A DNA stretch of 64,000 bases from Rutstroemia sp. NJR-2017a BVV2 (taxonomy: Eukaryota > Ascomycota > Leotiomycetes > Helotiales > Rutstroemiaceae). Below are positions 9,712 to 20,848 of this stretch, in pieces. Position 1 is the first letter of the stretch; each line of letters begins with the position of its first letter. The stretch covers positions 186,001 through 250,000 of the forward strand of contig NJPS01000003.1 of NCBI GenBank assembly GCA_002946415.1. Direction: 5' to 3'. Made by a program: the position numbers and the translations under genes. The notes under the pieces were generated by a model that ran no database searches, was not told the origin of the DNA, and saw nothing but the letters and a program-made list of their open reading frames with translations.

Positions 9712-12700
9712 TCAAATGTCCAACCTCCCCAACCCCCTCTCCCTAACCGCCTCCTGCACCTTCCCCCTAACATCCCTCAACGCCTCCTCCCACCCCTCCC
9801 TGCCCCTCCCCCTCCCTTCCCCCTCCTCCACCAACCACCCCAACCACCTCACCACCCCCACCACCTTCCCCAAATCCCTCTCCTCCACCACCACCCTCCT
9901 CAAATATCTCTCCATCGCCCCCACATCCTCCGGATGCGGGCCCTCCTCCTCAAACTCCGTATACCACTCCCTGATCGTCTCGCGCAGCTCCGTTAGCGTG
10001 CACAATTCCTGCGTCGTGAACGTTGGTCTTTTCGGTTTCGGGGGGAGTCGGATACGGCGTGGGCCGAGAGGCGGGGCTTCGGGTTTTTTAAGCTTTTTTA
10101 CAGTGGATGTCATTAGGCCGCCACGTTTTTGGAGACGCTTGCGGCGATGCTCGGCGAGGATTTCGAGACGCATGTCTTCGGGTAAGGCGGAGAGGAATTC
10201 AGGGTCGAGGGTGTCAGTGTCTTCGGAGTGGTCGATGGAACTCTCTCGGGTGCGGGGGGGCTTGGAGGCGAATTTGGATTGCTGGGGTCCGGTTGGTGGT
10301 TCGGGGCGGATGAGAGATTTGGGTGGGCGGCCACGTCCGCGCTTCTTGACGGGTGTGGGAGGTGGTCTTCCGGTGAGTGTGCGATGCTTGCGCGGGGACT
10401 GGGGTAAGAGTGTTTGAGTATTAGAGGGGCCAGCAGAGGGGCCAGCAGAGGGGCCAGCGGAAGCACCTCGGATTTGTGGTTTGTAAGAAGCTAGGATTTC
10501 AGCTTTCATATCTTCAGGGAGGGCATCAAATACTTCTGGGTCGAGCTGTGATGGTAGAGGTATAGACGGATGAGTTGCTGGGCTTTCGGATCGTGAGATC
10601 CTCGCTGGTGTTGGTTCTCTTGATATAGAATGGCTCTTGCTTTGAGCCAGTAGTTTGGACCTTATATCTTGAGGAAGTTCATTCAGAACATCAGGGTCGA
10701 TCTGAGATGGGATTATAAATTGGGTCCCCATCATATTGAGTTTCCTTGCACTTTGATCGCCGGCATTAGCCCTAGCAATGATTGTTGCAGGATGAATAGG
10801 TGTTTGTTTAGCTTTCAATGGACTGCTTTCATCAATAGGATCCTCGGCATCTAACATCTTGGTGGCCGATCTGTACTTTAAGGGAGATTCTGAGTGAATT
10901 ATTTCATCAAGACGTGCCTGTCTGCGAGGTGTGCTTGGTGTTGTGCTCCTCTTACTTTGCCATTCCACATCATCAACAATCGGATCCTCAACGACCTCTT
11001 TTCTTAACCGCGAGGGAGCTGGAGCACCGAAATTAATTCTTCTCTGACTCCCATCTACCATTGAGCCGTTGCCGAATTTTACTGGTTCAAGCTTTGTCAT
11101 TTGAACACCAAGCCCACGGAGCTCTCCTGGCGGAAATCCATAACTTCGAAGTACTGAGATAGCCTCTCGTGCAATGATTTCACAACTATTAGTAGCTACT
11201 CCAAGAGTTATACTTTTGTTGAAGGTATCGCAACTTCCATGACCCAAGAACTTAGGCGGATCAAGAGGTGCATCTGCGGCTTTCCTCATAATCTTCACTG
11301 TCAATTGTCTTCCTTTCACTCGTTGATCGACCAAACGCCGTTGCAGTTCGAGGCAAAGGTTTGAGACAAACTCCTCTGCTTCAGACTGGGAGATGAATCG
11401 TATGCCCCAATTAACTTCGGCCGATACAGATTTTCGTACTACCTGTTCTCCAACTTCCGTCTTGTCAATTCCTCGAGCGTAATCCCAAATTCTTTCCCCT
11501 ATCTTGGGACCGAGAACTGTCATGAGTCGATCTTTAGACAATTGTCGGACATCTTTCACGAACTTTACACCAATCTCTTCGAGCTTACCACCAATACTAT
11601 GCGCCACACCAGGAAGGTCTTGTACTGTGAAATCCCCAATGAAATCGAGAACTTCTTCGGGCTTGATTTGGTATTGACCAGCGGGCTTGGCCTTCCGAAG
11701 AGCCAGCTTGGCAAGTAATATATTGCCGCCTATGCCAACAGATACAGCACAGCCAGTTTTCTTCTTAATGCGTACCCTAAGCGCTTCACCAATCTGGTCG
11801 GCCATTTCTTGTTCTCGCCAAATACTACCCTCTTGAATACCAAACCCATCGGTACCACCAGCAGGTAGGCAGAGTGATGTAACGTCAATGAGAGCTTCAT
11901 CCACACTAACACTCTGTACGACACCCCCAATATCAAGAATAGCTTCGTAGAATCCATTGCTAGCTTCTTCGTATGCAGGGAAGTCATAAGGTAAAACTTT
12001 GATATCCGGACACAGCTTGATTGCATTCTTCATCCACATTCCGTTCTTGACACCAAATGCACGAGCGGGGTAATTGCAACTAGCAATTTCTGAGCCGGTC
12101 CCACTACCATGAGCAACGACGGCGGGCTTGTCCACCAATTCAGGAGCACTTTTGAGCGACACGGCACAGAAGAAGCTGTCAAAATCAACATGCATGATGT
12201 ATCTTCGTGATCCGGGCTTGCGCTTTGCGGATGCCTTTTGGGAAGCGGATTTTTCTAATGCCATTTGCTGAAGTCTTGCTTTGAGCTCCGCTTTCCATGT
12301 TGATAAATGATGTAGTCGAGATTCGGAATAATACTGCTTAATGAAGTCAGGATTCGCAGTTGAGGATTTTCTCATATGAGGATCTGCTAGTAATTTTGCA
12401 TTGTGTTCCTCGGCCGTCATTATCTTAGGCTTTTTAGAAGGCGTGGGGACATCATCTCCTTCATGAGACCTTTTCCTGCTCTCCCTATTAGATGATTTCT
12501 TGGTGGGAGTGCGCTCTGAATCTGAATCTGAAAGAATTGGTGACGCCTCAAGAGAATTTTGCGCTGGTATTGACCTTGGGGGTTCCAGGTTCTCTTTCGT
12601 CGTCGCTACAGATTGCAGAACGGCTTTCCGAGTTGGACTGTTAATGTTTGCGGCATGTTTTAGCGCATCCTCCAGCGACGAAGAAACCTCGAAACTACCA

Positions 12701-13452
12701 GCTGAACTTATAGGATCTTCTGGTTGAAGTTTGTCGATCGGTGCTACAACCTCAATACTCTGCTGAAGCTGATCGGCGGATGACGAACTTGAGCCTCCTG
12801 GTTTGTGGGACATTGCTTTTTGTGATTGAGTTCCGGGAAATTGAGGGCCATCATCGGCATCAATATCTTCTGCGACATTCTTGACCTGGCTAGTATACCA
12901 GCTGGCATTGGTCTGGTCGTGATAACCTCTTTTCGGCGTGTTCGACTGGCTGACAACCTTGCCATCGTTGAATCCCAATAGTCGTTGACCAACGCCTTCA
13001 TCCAGAACGCGATACGAATCCCAAGGTAGACACTTCCCAGCTTTCACACTATCCACCACCCACGCTGGTTTTACGATGCGATATCGTTTGAACTCGATGG
13101 CTTTCTTTGGTGTAAGTGTGGACGCAATAATATGAGTGACGGTAGTTTTGCCATCCAAATACTGCATGAAACCTCCTCCATGACTCACTATCAAATGATG
13201 AAGATCATTCAGAGAAGGCTGAGTGTAACCATTAACATGCGCAACGATACCGCGGAAGATGGTGGGATTGCCGATTGACGATGACCGCACTTCCGCATCC
13301 AGATTCTGCAACTTGATCTTCTTGCGACGAAAGTAATCCGTGAAACCTCCAAACTTTGAGCCATCGTACTCCTCTCCTTCTTCATTTTCAAAAGAATGCG
13401 ACTCAATGCGCTTCCGTATGGATTTGGAATTCTTCTCCAAGCGGCTACCCAT
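9712..13452 (-). CDS. rev1: DNA repair protein REV1, Y-family translesion polymerase
   Basis: Intronless, 1246 aa. An N-terminal BRCT domain spans about residues 62-150. The Y-family polymerase core starts near 415, with the metal-binding HVDFDSFF (about 421) and SVDEALIDV (about 517). Helix-hairpin and little-finger regions follow. Three ubiquitin-binding UBM-type motifs lie near 920, 975 and 1090 (each DPxxxxxLPxDxxxxIL or LL). The REV1 C-terminal domain, which binds Rev7 and other inserter polymerases, follows from about 1140. REV1 is a deoxycytidyl transferase that organises bypass of DNA lesions at PCNA-ubiquitin. The 5' neighbour is a divergent MFS gene. GC-rich C-terminal coding creates long antisense frames that are shadows. 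Confidence 0.97.
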   Translation of the reverse strand: MGSRLEKNSKSIRKRIESHSFENEEGEEYDGSKFGGFTDYFRRKKIKLQNLDAEVRSSSIGNPTIFRGIVAHVNGYTQPSLNDLHHLIVSHGGGFMQYLDGKTTVTHIIASTLTPKKAIEFKRYRIVKPAWVVDSVKAGKCLPWDSYRVLDEGVGQRLLGFNDGKVVSQSNTPKRGYHDQTNASWYTSQVKNVAEDIDADDGPQFPGTQSQKAMSHKPGGSSSSSADQLQQSIEVVAPIDKLQPEDPISSAGSFEVSSSLEDALKHAANINSPTRKAVLQSVATTKENLEPPRSIPAQNSLEASPILSDSDSERTPTKKSSNRESRKRSHEGDDVPTPSKKPKIMTAEEHNAKLLADPHMRKSSTANPDFIKQYYSESRLHHLSTWKAELKARLQQMALEKSASQKASAKRKPGSRRYIMHVDFDSFFCAVSLKSAPELVDKPAVVAHGSGTGSEIASCNYPARAFGVKNGMWMKNAIKLCPDIKVLPYDFPAYEEASNGFYEAILDIGGVVQSVSVDEALIDVTSLCLPAGGTDGFGIQEGSIWREQEMADQIGEALRVRIKKKTGCAVSVGIGGNILLAKLALRKAKPAGQYQIKPEEVLDFIGDFTVQDLPGVAHSIGGKLEEIGVKFVKDVRQLSKDRLMTVLGPKIGERIWDYARGIDKTEVGEQVVRKSVSAEVNWGIRFISQSEAEEFVSNLCLELQRRLVDQRVKGRQLTVKIMRKAADAPLDPPKFLGHGSCDTFNKSITLGVATNSCEIIAREAISVLRSYGFPPGELRGLGVQMTKLEPVKFGNGSMVDGSQRRINFGAPAPSRLRKEVVEDPIVDDVEWQSKRSTTPSTPRRQARLDEIIHSESPLKYRSATKMLDAEDPIDESSPLKAKQTPIHPATIIARANAGDQSARKLNMMGTQFIIPSQIDPDVLNELPQDIRSKLLAQSKSHSISREPTPARISRSESPATHPSIPLPSQLDPEVFDALPEDMKAEILASYKPQIRGASAGPSAGPSAGPSNTQTLLPQSPRKHRTLTGRPPPTPVKKRGRGRPPKSLIRPEPPTGPQQSKFASKPPRTRESSIDHSEDTDTLDPEFLSALPEDMRLEILAEHRRKRLQKRGGLMTSTVKKLKKPEAPPLGPRRIRLPPKPKRPTFTTQELCTLTELRETIREWYTEFEEEGPHPEDVGAMERYLRRVVVEERDLGKVVGVVRWLGWLVEEGEGRGRGREGWEEALRDVRGKVQEAVRERGLGRLDI
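10425..10460 (-). repeat. 12-bp coding repeat in REV1, three copies
   Basis: Three tandem copies of aggggccagcag (the last with one changed base) encode SAGP repeats in the linker after the second UBM. The length keeps the frame, so copy-number change would lengthen or shorten only a disordered linker. Confidence 0.85.
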
Positions 13453-14193
13453 TTTTGACGTCGCGCTCGCTCCTGCGCACGAAAATTCTCATTGATGTCA
13501 TGCAGCGAGCAGAGCAACGCCATCCAGCTTCATCTTCAGCCGAGATGGAGACGATACAGAGAGTGATCGTGAATAAGGACCTTCTGAATGGGACTGTAGT
13601 TGAATGCGATGAAGTGTAGGGCTAGGTATCGCGATAAGGGCATTCGCGACGCGGCGGCGCGACTTGTTCAGTCGCACTCTCACGTGATGATGACCCACCT
13701 CGGAAGCACGGACCATCGGCATCGGCACCTTGAACTTCAAGGTTTCTCGACTTCCAAGATTTGTCTGCAGCTGCTAGACATTGCATTCGCCCCAACTCGT
13801 GAAGCTCTCCTCTCAAATGAATCCGTGGGATAAAACACGTCCTCCTATTTCAGAAATCTTGGTCAGATTTTGCAAGACCTTGCTATATCTTTCAATACAA
13901 CTGTCGATATGTATTTCTAATTGCTCAAACAAGTAATTCTAGAGCTAGCTAAGTACCGATGTATTTTTAGCATCGAGTCGTCATCGATCAAATATCGGTT
14001 TTTTCGATCGATAGTTACTGTTTTCTCACTCAATTCACAATGTCGATCCAATTGGAATAAGACATCTTTTTCTTTTCATGTTGCGACGCTTTTGTATATC
14101 TGCTGTGTATGCTTCTTTCCGTGACTGAGTTCTCTGTCTTTTAAACCAGAACCAATTCCTGTCATCAGCAGCATCCTTAACATTAGCATTAAC
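13453..14193. other. Divergent promoter region, rev1 / MFS gene
   Basis: 741 bp between the REV1 start and the proposed MFS start. AT-rich in its 3' half, with short frames only. Probably regulates both genes. Confidence 0.45.
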
Positions 14194-15861
14194 ATGCATC
14201 CACGGACGATGCCAGGTGCTAGCCACGAAAGGTCACCGCTGATACAGCATGAAGAGGCTGGTCACAACAAGCAAGTTCGTGACTGCGCGTCCCTTACGTT
14301 TGACATCCATTGACCTTGATAGCTGCTTGAATTCTCCAAGGACGATGATGAGAACCCCAGAAAGTGGTCAAAATGGAAGAAGCTGGGTAACATAGCTGTG
14401 ATAGCGACTATGGCTTGTATGCTTCGTCATCATCGTCTCTGAAGTCGTTGTTATTGACATGGAACCAGTATTATCTCCTCTTGCGAGCAGCATGTTTGCT
14501 CCTGGAGTCCAGCAAATAGCGGAGTCCCTGAATACGACAGAGACAAGTGTAATAGCTTGCCAGGCTGGTTTCGTTGTAATGCTGGGGGTCGGCCCGTCAG
14601 TATACCGCATCCGTCCTATCTACCTATATTGACCCCATTCTTTCCAGACTTCTTCTTGCACCGCTCTCCGAAACTTTCGGACGCAAGCCTTTGTACCTGA
14701 TTTGCTTCACAATTTTCACTCTTCTCCAGATCCCTACAGCTTTGAGTCCAAATATCGCAGTGCTTATCACTTTCCGCACCATAGCTGGTTTCTTCGGCAG
14801 TAAGCTCCTCATTACCACTTCACGCCTGGCGCCGACCTCGTGACTAATTTGGTCTAGGTGTTTCAATCGCCAACGGAGGTGGAACAATTAGTGACATGTA
14901 TGAACCAAGCGAAAGAGCGGGAATCTTTGGATGGTATCTCCTTGGTCCGCTCCTAGGTCCTACTATTGGACCCCTGCTTGGCGGTATTATCTTGGAAAAT
15001 CTTGACTGGCCATGGCTATTTTGGATAATGTTGATGATTTGTGGAGTTGTTGTCCTTGGGACATATTTCCTTCTCCACGAAACCTACGTCCCCGTGCTTC
15101 TATCTTCGCGCAAAAAGGAACTCGAAGAAAGTTCAGATGTCGAATTCTATTATGAAGGAGAAGACACGAGGCCGTTCTCGTCGAAGGTTTTCCAATCCGT
15201 TCAACGCCCACTTCGGATTCTCTTCACTCAACCTATTGTCCTTACCATGGCAGCTTACCAAGCTCTTATCTTCGCGACTACTTACAGTTTATACACACAA
15301 TTCTCCTCTATATATGGAGGCGACTATGGATTCAGCACCATCGAAATCGGACTGACGTATCTTGCCCCGGGCCTCGGTTTCCTCTCCGCAGTCTGGTTTC
15401 TTGTTCCGCGCATTGACAATGTCTTCAATTACCTTACCAAGAAAAACAATGGGGAATCCAAACCGGAGTACCGCCTACCCTTGGCGAACGTTGGTTCAGT
15501 TCTTCTGCCCATATCCTTATTCGTGTTCGCATGGACCGTCGAATACCATGTTCATTGGGCGGTAACACTCGTGGCCACCTTTTTCTACGGCATCGGTCAG
15601 GTAGCCATCTTCAACTCCGTTCAGAATTACTACATCGATGCTTTCGAGAAATATGCTGCCAGTGCTATCGCCGCTGGTGCGTTCTTCAGAAGTGTCATTG
15701 GAGGTGTGGTCCCTTTGATCACCCCCAGTATTCTCGATGCAGTCGGAGTTGGTTGGGGTATTAGTATTTTCGCATTCATGGCCATAGCACTCGCGCCAAG
15801 CCCTGCTCTCTTCTACTATTACGGAGGCTGGTTAAGACAGCGATTTGCGATAGACCTATAA
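14194..15861 (+). CDS. MFS multidrug-type (DHA1) transporter, 485 aa
   Basis: Five exons: 14194-14274, 14323-14416, 14469-14595, 14648-14799, 14858-15861. The introns are 48, 52, 52 and 58 nt, and the spliced length is 1458 nt. Splicing rebuilds TM1-TM4: KWKKLGNIAVIATMALLSPL, then motif A-like GPLLLAPLSETFGRK, then GGGTISDMY, and motif C GPLLGPTIGPLLGG, which marks H+ antiporters of the 12-TM DHA1 group. A long central loop (EESSDVEFYYEGED) separates the two halves. Likely a plasma-membrane exporter of drugs, polyamines or metabolites. Exon 1 is the least certain part (donor GTTCGT); ATG 14209 is an in-frame alternative. Confidence 0.9.
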
Positions 15862-16895
15862 GTATAAGCAACAAAAGCGGGCGCTACTTTTTCCCGGAGT
15901 TTCAAGATGGAGGGATATTTTCTGTTTGTGTAAGTTAAACGAAGAAGCAAAAAGTTCCCCAGCCGGTTTTGTCTAAGTGGGCGGAGTGGAGACGTGGAGG
16001 GAGGTGTGGAGATGGCAGTGAACCGCGGCATAAGTAACCTCACAACGGACAAGCGGAATGATTGGAGGATTCTCATCGCCGGGGCTTCAGTGTTACATTT
16101 TTGCATGCGATGGTGGAGCGGGACTCCAAATACATCCAACATATCCTCGGATGGAGCGGCAATTCTTCGCGTCCTCCTTGACTTGTGGACTTATTTTCTC
16201 ATAAATTGATAGACTCATTAGCACAGTAATCATATATCGCAGGCCGCGAGAATAGCATACGAGTAAATAGGTTAATGATATACGAGCAAATCACACCCAA
16301 GCACTAATTTCACAAGTTTCTGATTTACAGTTCCCACCGCCCATCTGGGGGCGGATCGCTCGTCTCGGAGGAAAGCCTCGTTTCCTGGAGAACCTCCAAC
16401 CTCGATCAACTTCATCATAGCTCAATACGGGGTTCGTCGCCACAATAATTTATTCCTGTAAGCAATCGACGTCAGATCGAACCATCTCACCCCCAAATCA
16501 AGCGCAGCGATTAAGAGACCTTGGAAATCTAGCGTCATAGGTAATTCGCTTTATCCCTGGAAGCTTGCTCCACAGTCTGTTGCCGGCAGTTTAATCGTTC
16601 ACTGACAGTAGTCCCGACACTAAAGTACCCGCTGCCGACACATCTTGTCTCGATGCAGTATAGTGAGGTGTGGAAAAATATATGCGCACCAATAGAGTAC
16701 GAGATTCTGCCCTGCCAATTTCTCCGCGCTCTGGCTCCGCAACGGCGGAGTGTGGAGGATATGGTGTGAGGGTGCTTCGGCGCTGGGAGGTATGATGGTA
16801 TAAAGATGTAGGAGAGATCCGGTTGTTTTTGCTTTATTTCTCTTCGTTGTAACGTATTTGGACTTTGTAGGTGTCTCTACTACCTGACCGTCACG
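15862..16895. other. Intergenic, promoter of sugar transporter
   Basis: 1.03 kb between two plus-strand transporters. It contains ctgggg at 16345-16350 within a GC-rich patch, and another gcggag near 16726. Both fit the fungal CreA/Mig1 consensus SYGGRG, as expected but not proven for a sugar transporter. No gene was seen. Confidence 0.4.
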
Positions 16896-18586
16896 ATGGT
16901 TCATTTTCCTAAAATCCATAATGTCTATTTCTTGGCGTCCATCGCCACGGTGGGTGGAATGCTGTAAGTGCCATACGATACGATATCCAATCGCGTCACC
17001 GAAGTTAACATGCATCTTCTAGGTTCGGCTTCGATATCTCGTCGATGTCAGCTATCATCGGCACCGACCAATACATAGCATACTTCAACAATCCCCAAGG
17101 TGTCGTGCAAGGAGGAATCGGATCCGCGTTGGCGGGAGGCTCTGTCATCGGGGCCATCATGGCAGGCCCTGTATCGAACAAATTCGGACGACGCGACTCC
17201 CTGTTCTTCGCCTGTCTTTGGTGGCTTCTCGGTACCGCGCTCCAAGTCGGTTGTAATGGAATCGGGATGCTCGTTGCAGGTCGTTTCATCAACGGTATCT
17301 GTGTCGGTATCACTTCGTCCCAAGCACCTGTATATCTAGCCGAGATCGCCAAGAAGGAGAACAGAGGTTCCATCATCGTCATTCAGCAGTGGGCTATCGA
17401 ATGGGGTATCTTCATCATGTACTTCGTCGGATATGGATGCAGTTTCATCAGAGACACTCCCACCGCTTCGTTCCGCACCGCATGGGCTATCCAATTTGTT
17501 CCTTGCGTAATCCTCCTAGCCGGTATCCCGTTCCTTCCCCGATCACCCAGATGGCTTGCGAAGGTTGGCCGAGAGAAGGAAGCCATCGCTATCCTTGCCG
17601 ATATTCAAGCGAATGGAAACATTCATGACCCACTGGTTATCGCCGAATGGGAAGAAATCACCACTATTCTTGCGGCTGAGAGAGAAGGTCAAAAGGGGTG
17701 GAGACGCTTCTTCAAGAACGGAATGTGGAAGAGAACATTGGCTGGTACGTCCGTGCAGGCATGGCAGCAACTGTCTGGTGCGAACGTCATGACCTACTAC
17801 GTCGTTTATATCTTCGAGATGGCCAGTTTGACCGGAAACATTGGTCTCGTATCCTCTGGTATCCAGTACGCAATCTTCATCATCGGTACAGCAGCTACTT
17901 TCTTCTTCATCGATAAAACCGGTCGTCGTCCATTACTCGTAAGTTAACTCCAACCATAACACGCAGCATTATCTAACCCCAACCCATAGATCTACGGCGC
18001 CATCGGAATGGGCATCTGCATGTTCGTCGTCGGCGGCATCCTCGGCTCCTACGGGACCTTCCTCCCCAACGGTCTCAACGGCAATCTCAGCGTACGCATC
18101 CAAGTCACCGGCTCCCCCGCCTACACCGTCATCGCCTTCTGCTACATCCTCGTACTAATCTACTCTATAACCCTCGCGCCCATCGCCTGGGTCTACGCCG
18201 CCGAAGTCTGGTCCCTCGAAACCCGTGCCACCGGCATGGCACTCGCGTCGATCGCAAACTGGCTATTCAATTTCGCCATCGGTCTATTCATCCCCTCCGC
18301 GTTCCAGAATATCAGCTGGAAGCTGTTCATGATTTTCGGTACCCTGTGTATGGCGGCTGCGATTCAGGCTTTCTTTACGTATCCGGAGACCGCAGGGAAG
18401 TCGTTGGAGGAGATCGAGTTGTTGTTTGCGCCGGGGGCGCCGAAGCCGTGGACCACGAAGCCGGGGGATAGTTTGTTGGATGAGAGGGTTAGAGATGTGG
18501 CGGAGCATGGGAATAAGCATGTGCAAGGTGGGGGTGTGCAGGAGGAGAGAGTGGAGTATGGGGGGGATGAGAAGAGTGCTGTTTAG
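16896..18586 (+). CDS. MFS sugar transporter, 526 aa
   Basis: Three exons: 16896-16963, 17023-17938, 17990-18586, spliced length 1581 nt. Family signatures are in order: GGMLFGFDIS in TM1; NKFGRRDSLF between TM2 and TM3; RFINGICVGITSSQAPVYLAE; FLPRSPRWLA (a variant of PESPRWL) ending the N half; QAWQQLSGANVMTYY in TM7; DKTGRRPLL; VYAAEVWSLETRATG; and PETAGKSLEEIE closing TM12. This is a 12-TM sugar porter of the plasma membrane, most like fungal hexose, pentose or glycerol proton symporters. The substrate cannot be read from sequence. The cytosolic tail is Gly/Glu/Val-rich. Confidence 0.95.
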
Positions 18587-18996
18587 AGAGGGTAGATTTA
18601 TAATTAGAAATGAGAAATAAAGTCTATGCATATCATACATATATAATACACCTTGTTCTTCTTTTTGAGTATCGAGTTATGAAAATGAGTAAACTTGGGC
18701 GGACTTGGTCTCCGTTCAAATCCGTACCAGTTCGGTTCAGGCGCTGCATCTGGCAGTATTAGCTTTTCGTGGTGTGAAAATAATCCTTGGAAGATGCGAA
18801 GCAAGAACGGTCTCAAAGTACGTTTGGTAGACTGGAGTTATCCTTGAATTGACGTTTCGTCAGGCCATCATCTCCTACAGTGTCCGACTGGTTTTGCATA
18901 GTTCCAATTACTCTCAAACGTTGACATCCCACATCCCACACCTCATAGACTGCCAACTGTTAATTTACGGCGTAGCATCAATCAAACAGTCATTGA
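18587..18996. other. Convergent 3' intergenic region
   Basis: 410 bp between the stops of the sugar transporter and the J-domain gene. AT-rich near 18600-18660, as in fungal 3' UTRs. No gene seen. Confidence 0.5.
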
Positions 18997-20127
18997 CTAT
19001 GCTGTGCGCTTCCTATGTTGGAAACAGAGAGGTACTGATCGGCCCTCAAGCGTTCCACTTGCCACCGAAACTTTTCTATGACATGGTCTTTTCGAAACCG
19101 TAGTCCCTGCACAACCAGTTGAGATCCCCAATCCAGCATCCTCACTATCCGAATCAATTACAGGCCGCTCCGCCAGTGTTCTGGGCGTTGGATAAGGAGT
19201 GAAACCTCGAGTCGTTCGTGCGGGTAGATTAAGAATCACCGTTGTCGTAGGACTATCGGTAGTATTTCGACACCCATTATCGGCAGCGTGCGGCGCAAAT
19301 AATGAGTGAATATATTTGTATAGGAGATACCACCAATATATCGTAATTGGTGTGAAAATAAACATGGGCACAAGCAGTATATCCGGACAAAAAAGATCAC
19401 CGAACGAGCCCAGTGTAGCCCAGTTTGTATCTGATTGAATGGACGACCATCGCGGAATAACTTTGGCTGTGTCCAACTGTAGCACGATCTCCTCACAGCC
19501 TTTGTAGAATGTGATATTATCAATCTGTCGTTCGGAAGATGTCGCTTTGGTTCTCCATTGTTGTGCATGCTGCCAAATGCCGTCGCTGATTGTGGTAGGC
19601 AGGCTATTATCGATAACCAGGTGTGCGAAGTTAACCCAAGTAGCAGGGCAAAACCCATCAATGCTCGGGGTATGTTTGCCCAAGCCTATACTCTGCATAG
19701 GAGTATACTCCCACCACCAAGGTTTCTGCTGATCAATTACCAGCTGCGTTTTTCGCTCGCTCATCAGCCTTCTGTTCTCCCACGCAAGAACAGGCTGTTT
19801 GACCACCTTTGGGCAGTACTCGCTCCAGCTCGGCACTCGGCAAGAAACCGTATATGCATCTCGCTTCACCGGGTCACTTAATGTATCGAAAGCATTGGTG
19901 ACCAGAATTAACGCTTGTGTAGCTGCGGCCTTGTGTTTGTGATCCCTTATCTTATCCGGATGGATCGTACGAATTAGTCGACGGTAAGCTTGTTTGATGT
20001 CAAGTGTTGTTGCGTTTATAGGAACATTGAGGTTGAAATAGTGGGGGATGTGATCTTGGGAGCACCAGTCTTTTGGATACCAGCTTGCGGGGATTTCCTC
20101 GACAGACAGCCAATATTCCTGTGCCAT
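18997..20127 (-). CDS. J-domain protein with C-terminal membrane segment, 376 aa
   Basis: Single exon. Residues 28-95 form a J domain (HYFNLNVPINATTLDIKQAY, the invariant HPD at 56-58, then AFDTLSDPVKRDAY), which would stimulate an Hsp70. There is no Gly/Phe region or zinc finger, so it is class C. A hydrophobic span (FCPDILLVPMFIFTPITIYW) near 249-275 is probably one membrane segment. The last 100 residues are Thr/Pro/Arg-rich and likely disordered. A membrane-tethered class C J-protein could recruit Hsp70 to an organelle surface. There is no signal peptide, so topology is open. I do not recognise a named orthologue. Confidence 0.85.
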   Translation of the reverse strand: MAQEYWLSVEEIPASWYPKDWCSQDHIPHYFNLNVPINATTLDIKQAYRRLIRTIHPDKIRDHKHKAAATQALILVTNAFDTLSDPVKRDAYTVSCRVPSWSEYCPKVVKQPVLAWENRRLMSERKTQLVIDQQKPWWWEYTPMQSIGLGKHTPSIDGFCPATWVNFAHLVIDNSLPTTISDGIWQHAQQWRTKATSSERQIDNITFYKGCEEIVLQLDTAKVIPRWSSIQSDTNWATLGSFGDLFCPDILLVPMFIFTPITIYWWYLLYKYIHSLFAPHAADNGCRNTTDSPTTTVILNLPARTTRGFTPYPTPRTLAERPVIDSDSEDAGLGISTGCAGTTVSKRPCHRKVSVASGTLEGRSVPLCFQHRKRTA

Positions 20128-20848
20128 GACTATCCGATTATGTTTCCAGACGATACAAGCTCCTGTTCTAACAACCTTCTGGATGTTCTGAGCCGGTAGT
20201 GGATGAGCTTTGTCGTGGCAAAAATTTTAGTGGATGTGAGTGTCCTTTCCGCAGCATTTTGAGTCCACTTATGTTAGATTGATTTCGAAGAACAAAGCCT
20301 TCCTTTCATTGTGATGATTGGCGAGGGCTCCTCCAGCTTGAACAAAGAACATCCAGGACTGTCTGTATGTAGAAGAGCATTGTAAAAAATGGTGGTATCT
20401 TTTGACCGCTTCTTTTCAGTGCATAACCATAATGTCGTAGCAGAAATACCGTCAGAGATATGTTGTTAGAGTGATAGTAAGCTGTGTATCGAGATATTGA
20501 TATCACGACATGAGCGACAAGACAGCTCGCTTCATGAAAGGGGAAGAGAACGTGGCCAAGATCCACGTGGTGACAGCAGAAAAAGCTTAGTAAGCCGGCC
20601 ACAGTTTATGGAGCAGGGCTAATGGCGCTAATATTAAGCGTCACCTTTCCCTCCTTGCTTTAGAATGAACTCGCACGGAATAGCACGAGAACTATTCCAT
20701 GTCAAACGGCAGCCCCGCTGGCTGCACAGACTCAGTATGGCTTCTCAGCCTAGTAAGTACAAAGTATAAATCAATACTTAATAACTCATTCTCTCGGTTT
20801 TCCCTCGGTAGGTCAAGCTTCGTGTGCCAAATTCCCTAGCATATCAGA
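20128..20848. other. Divergent promoter region, J-protein / P450
   Basis: 721 bp between divergent starts, with no coding frame of note. It probably serves both genes. Confidence 0.45.

Noticed and set aside
9716..10417. Plus-strand 233-codon frame
   Set aside because: Antisense shadow of the GC-rich 3' end of rev1, whose C-terminal domain is recognisable on the minus strand.
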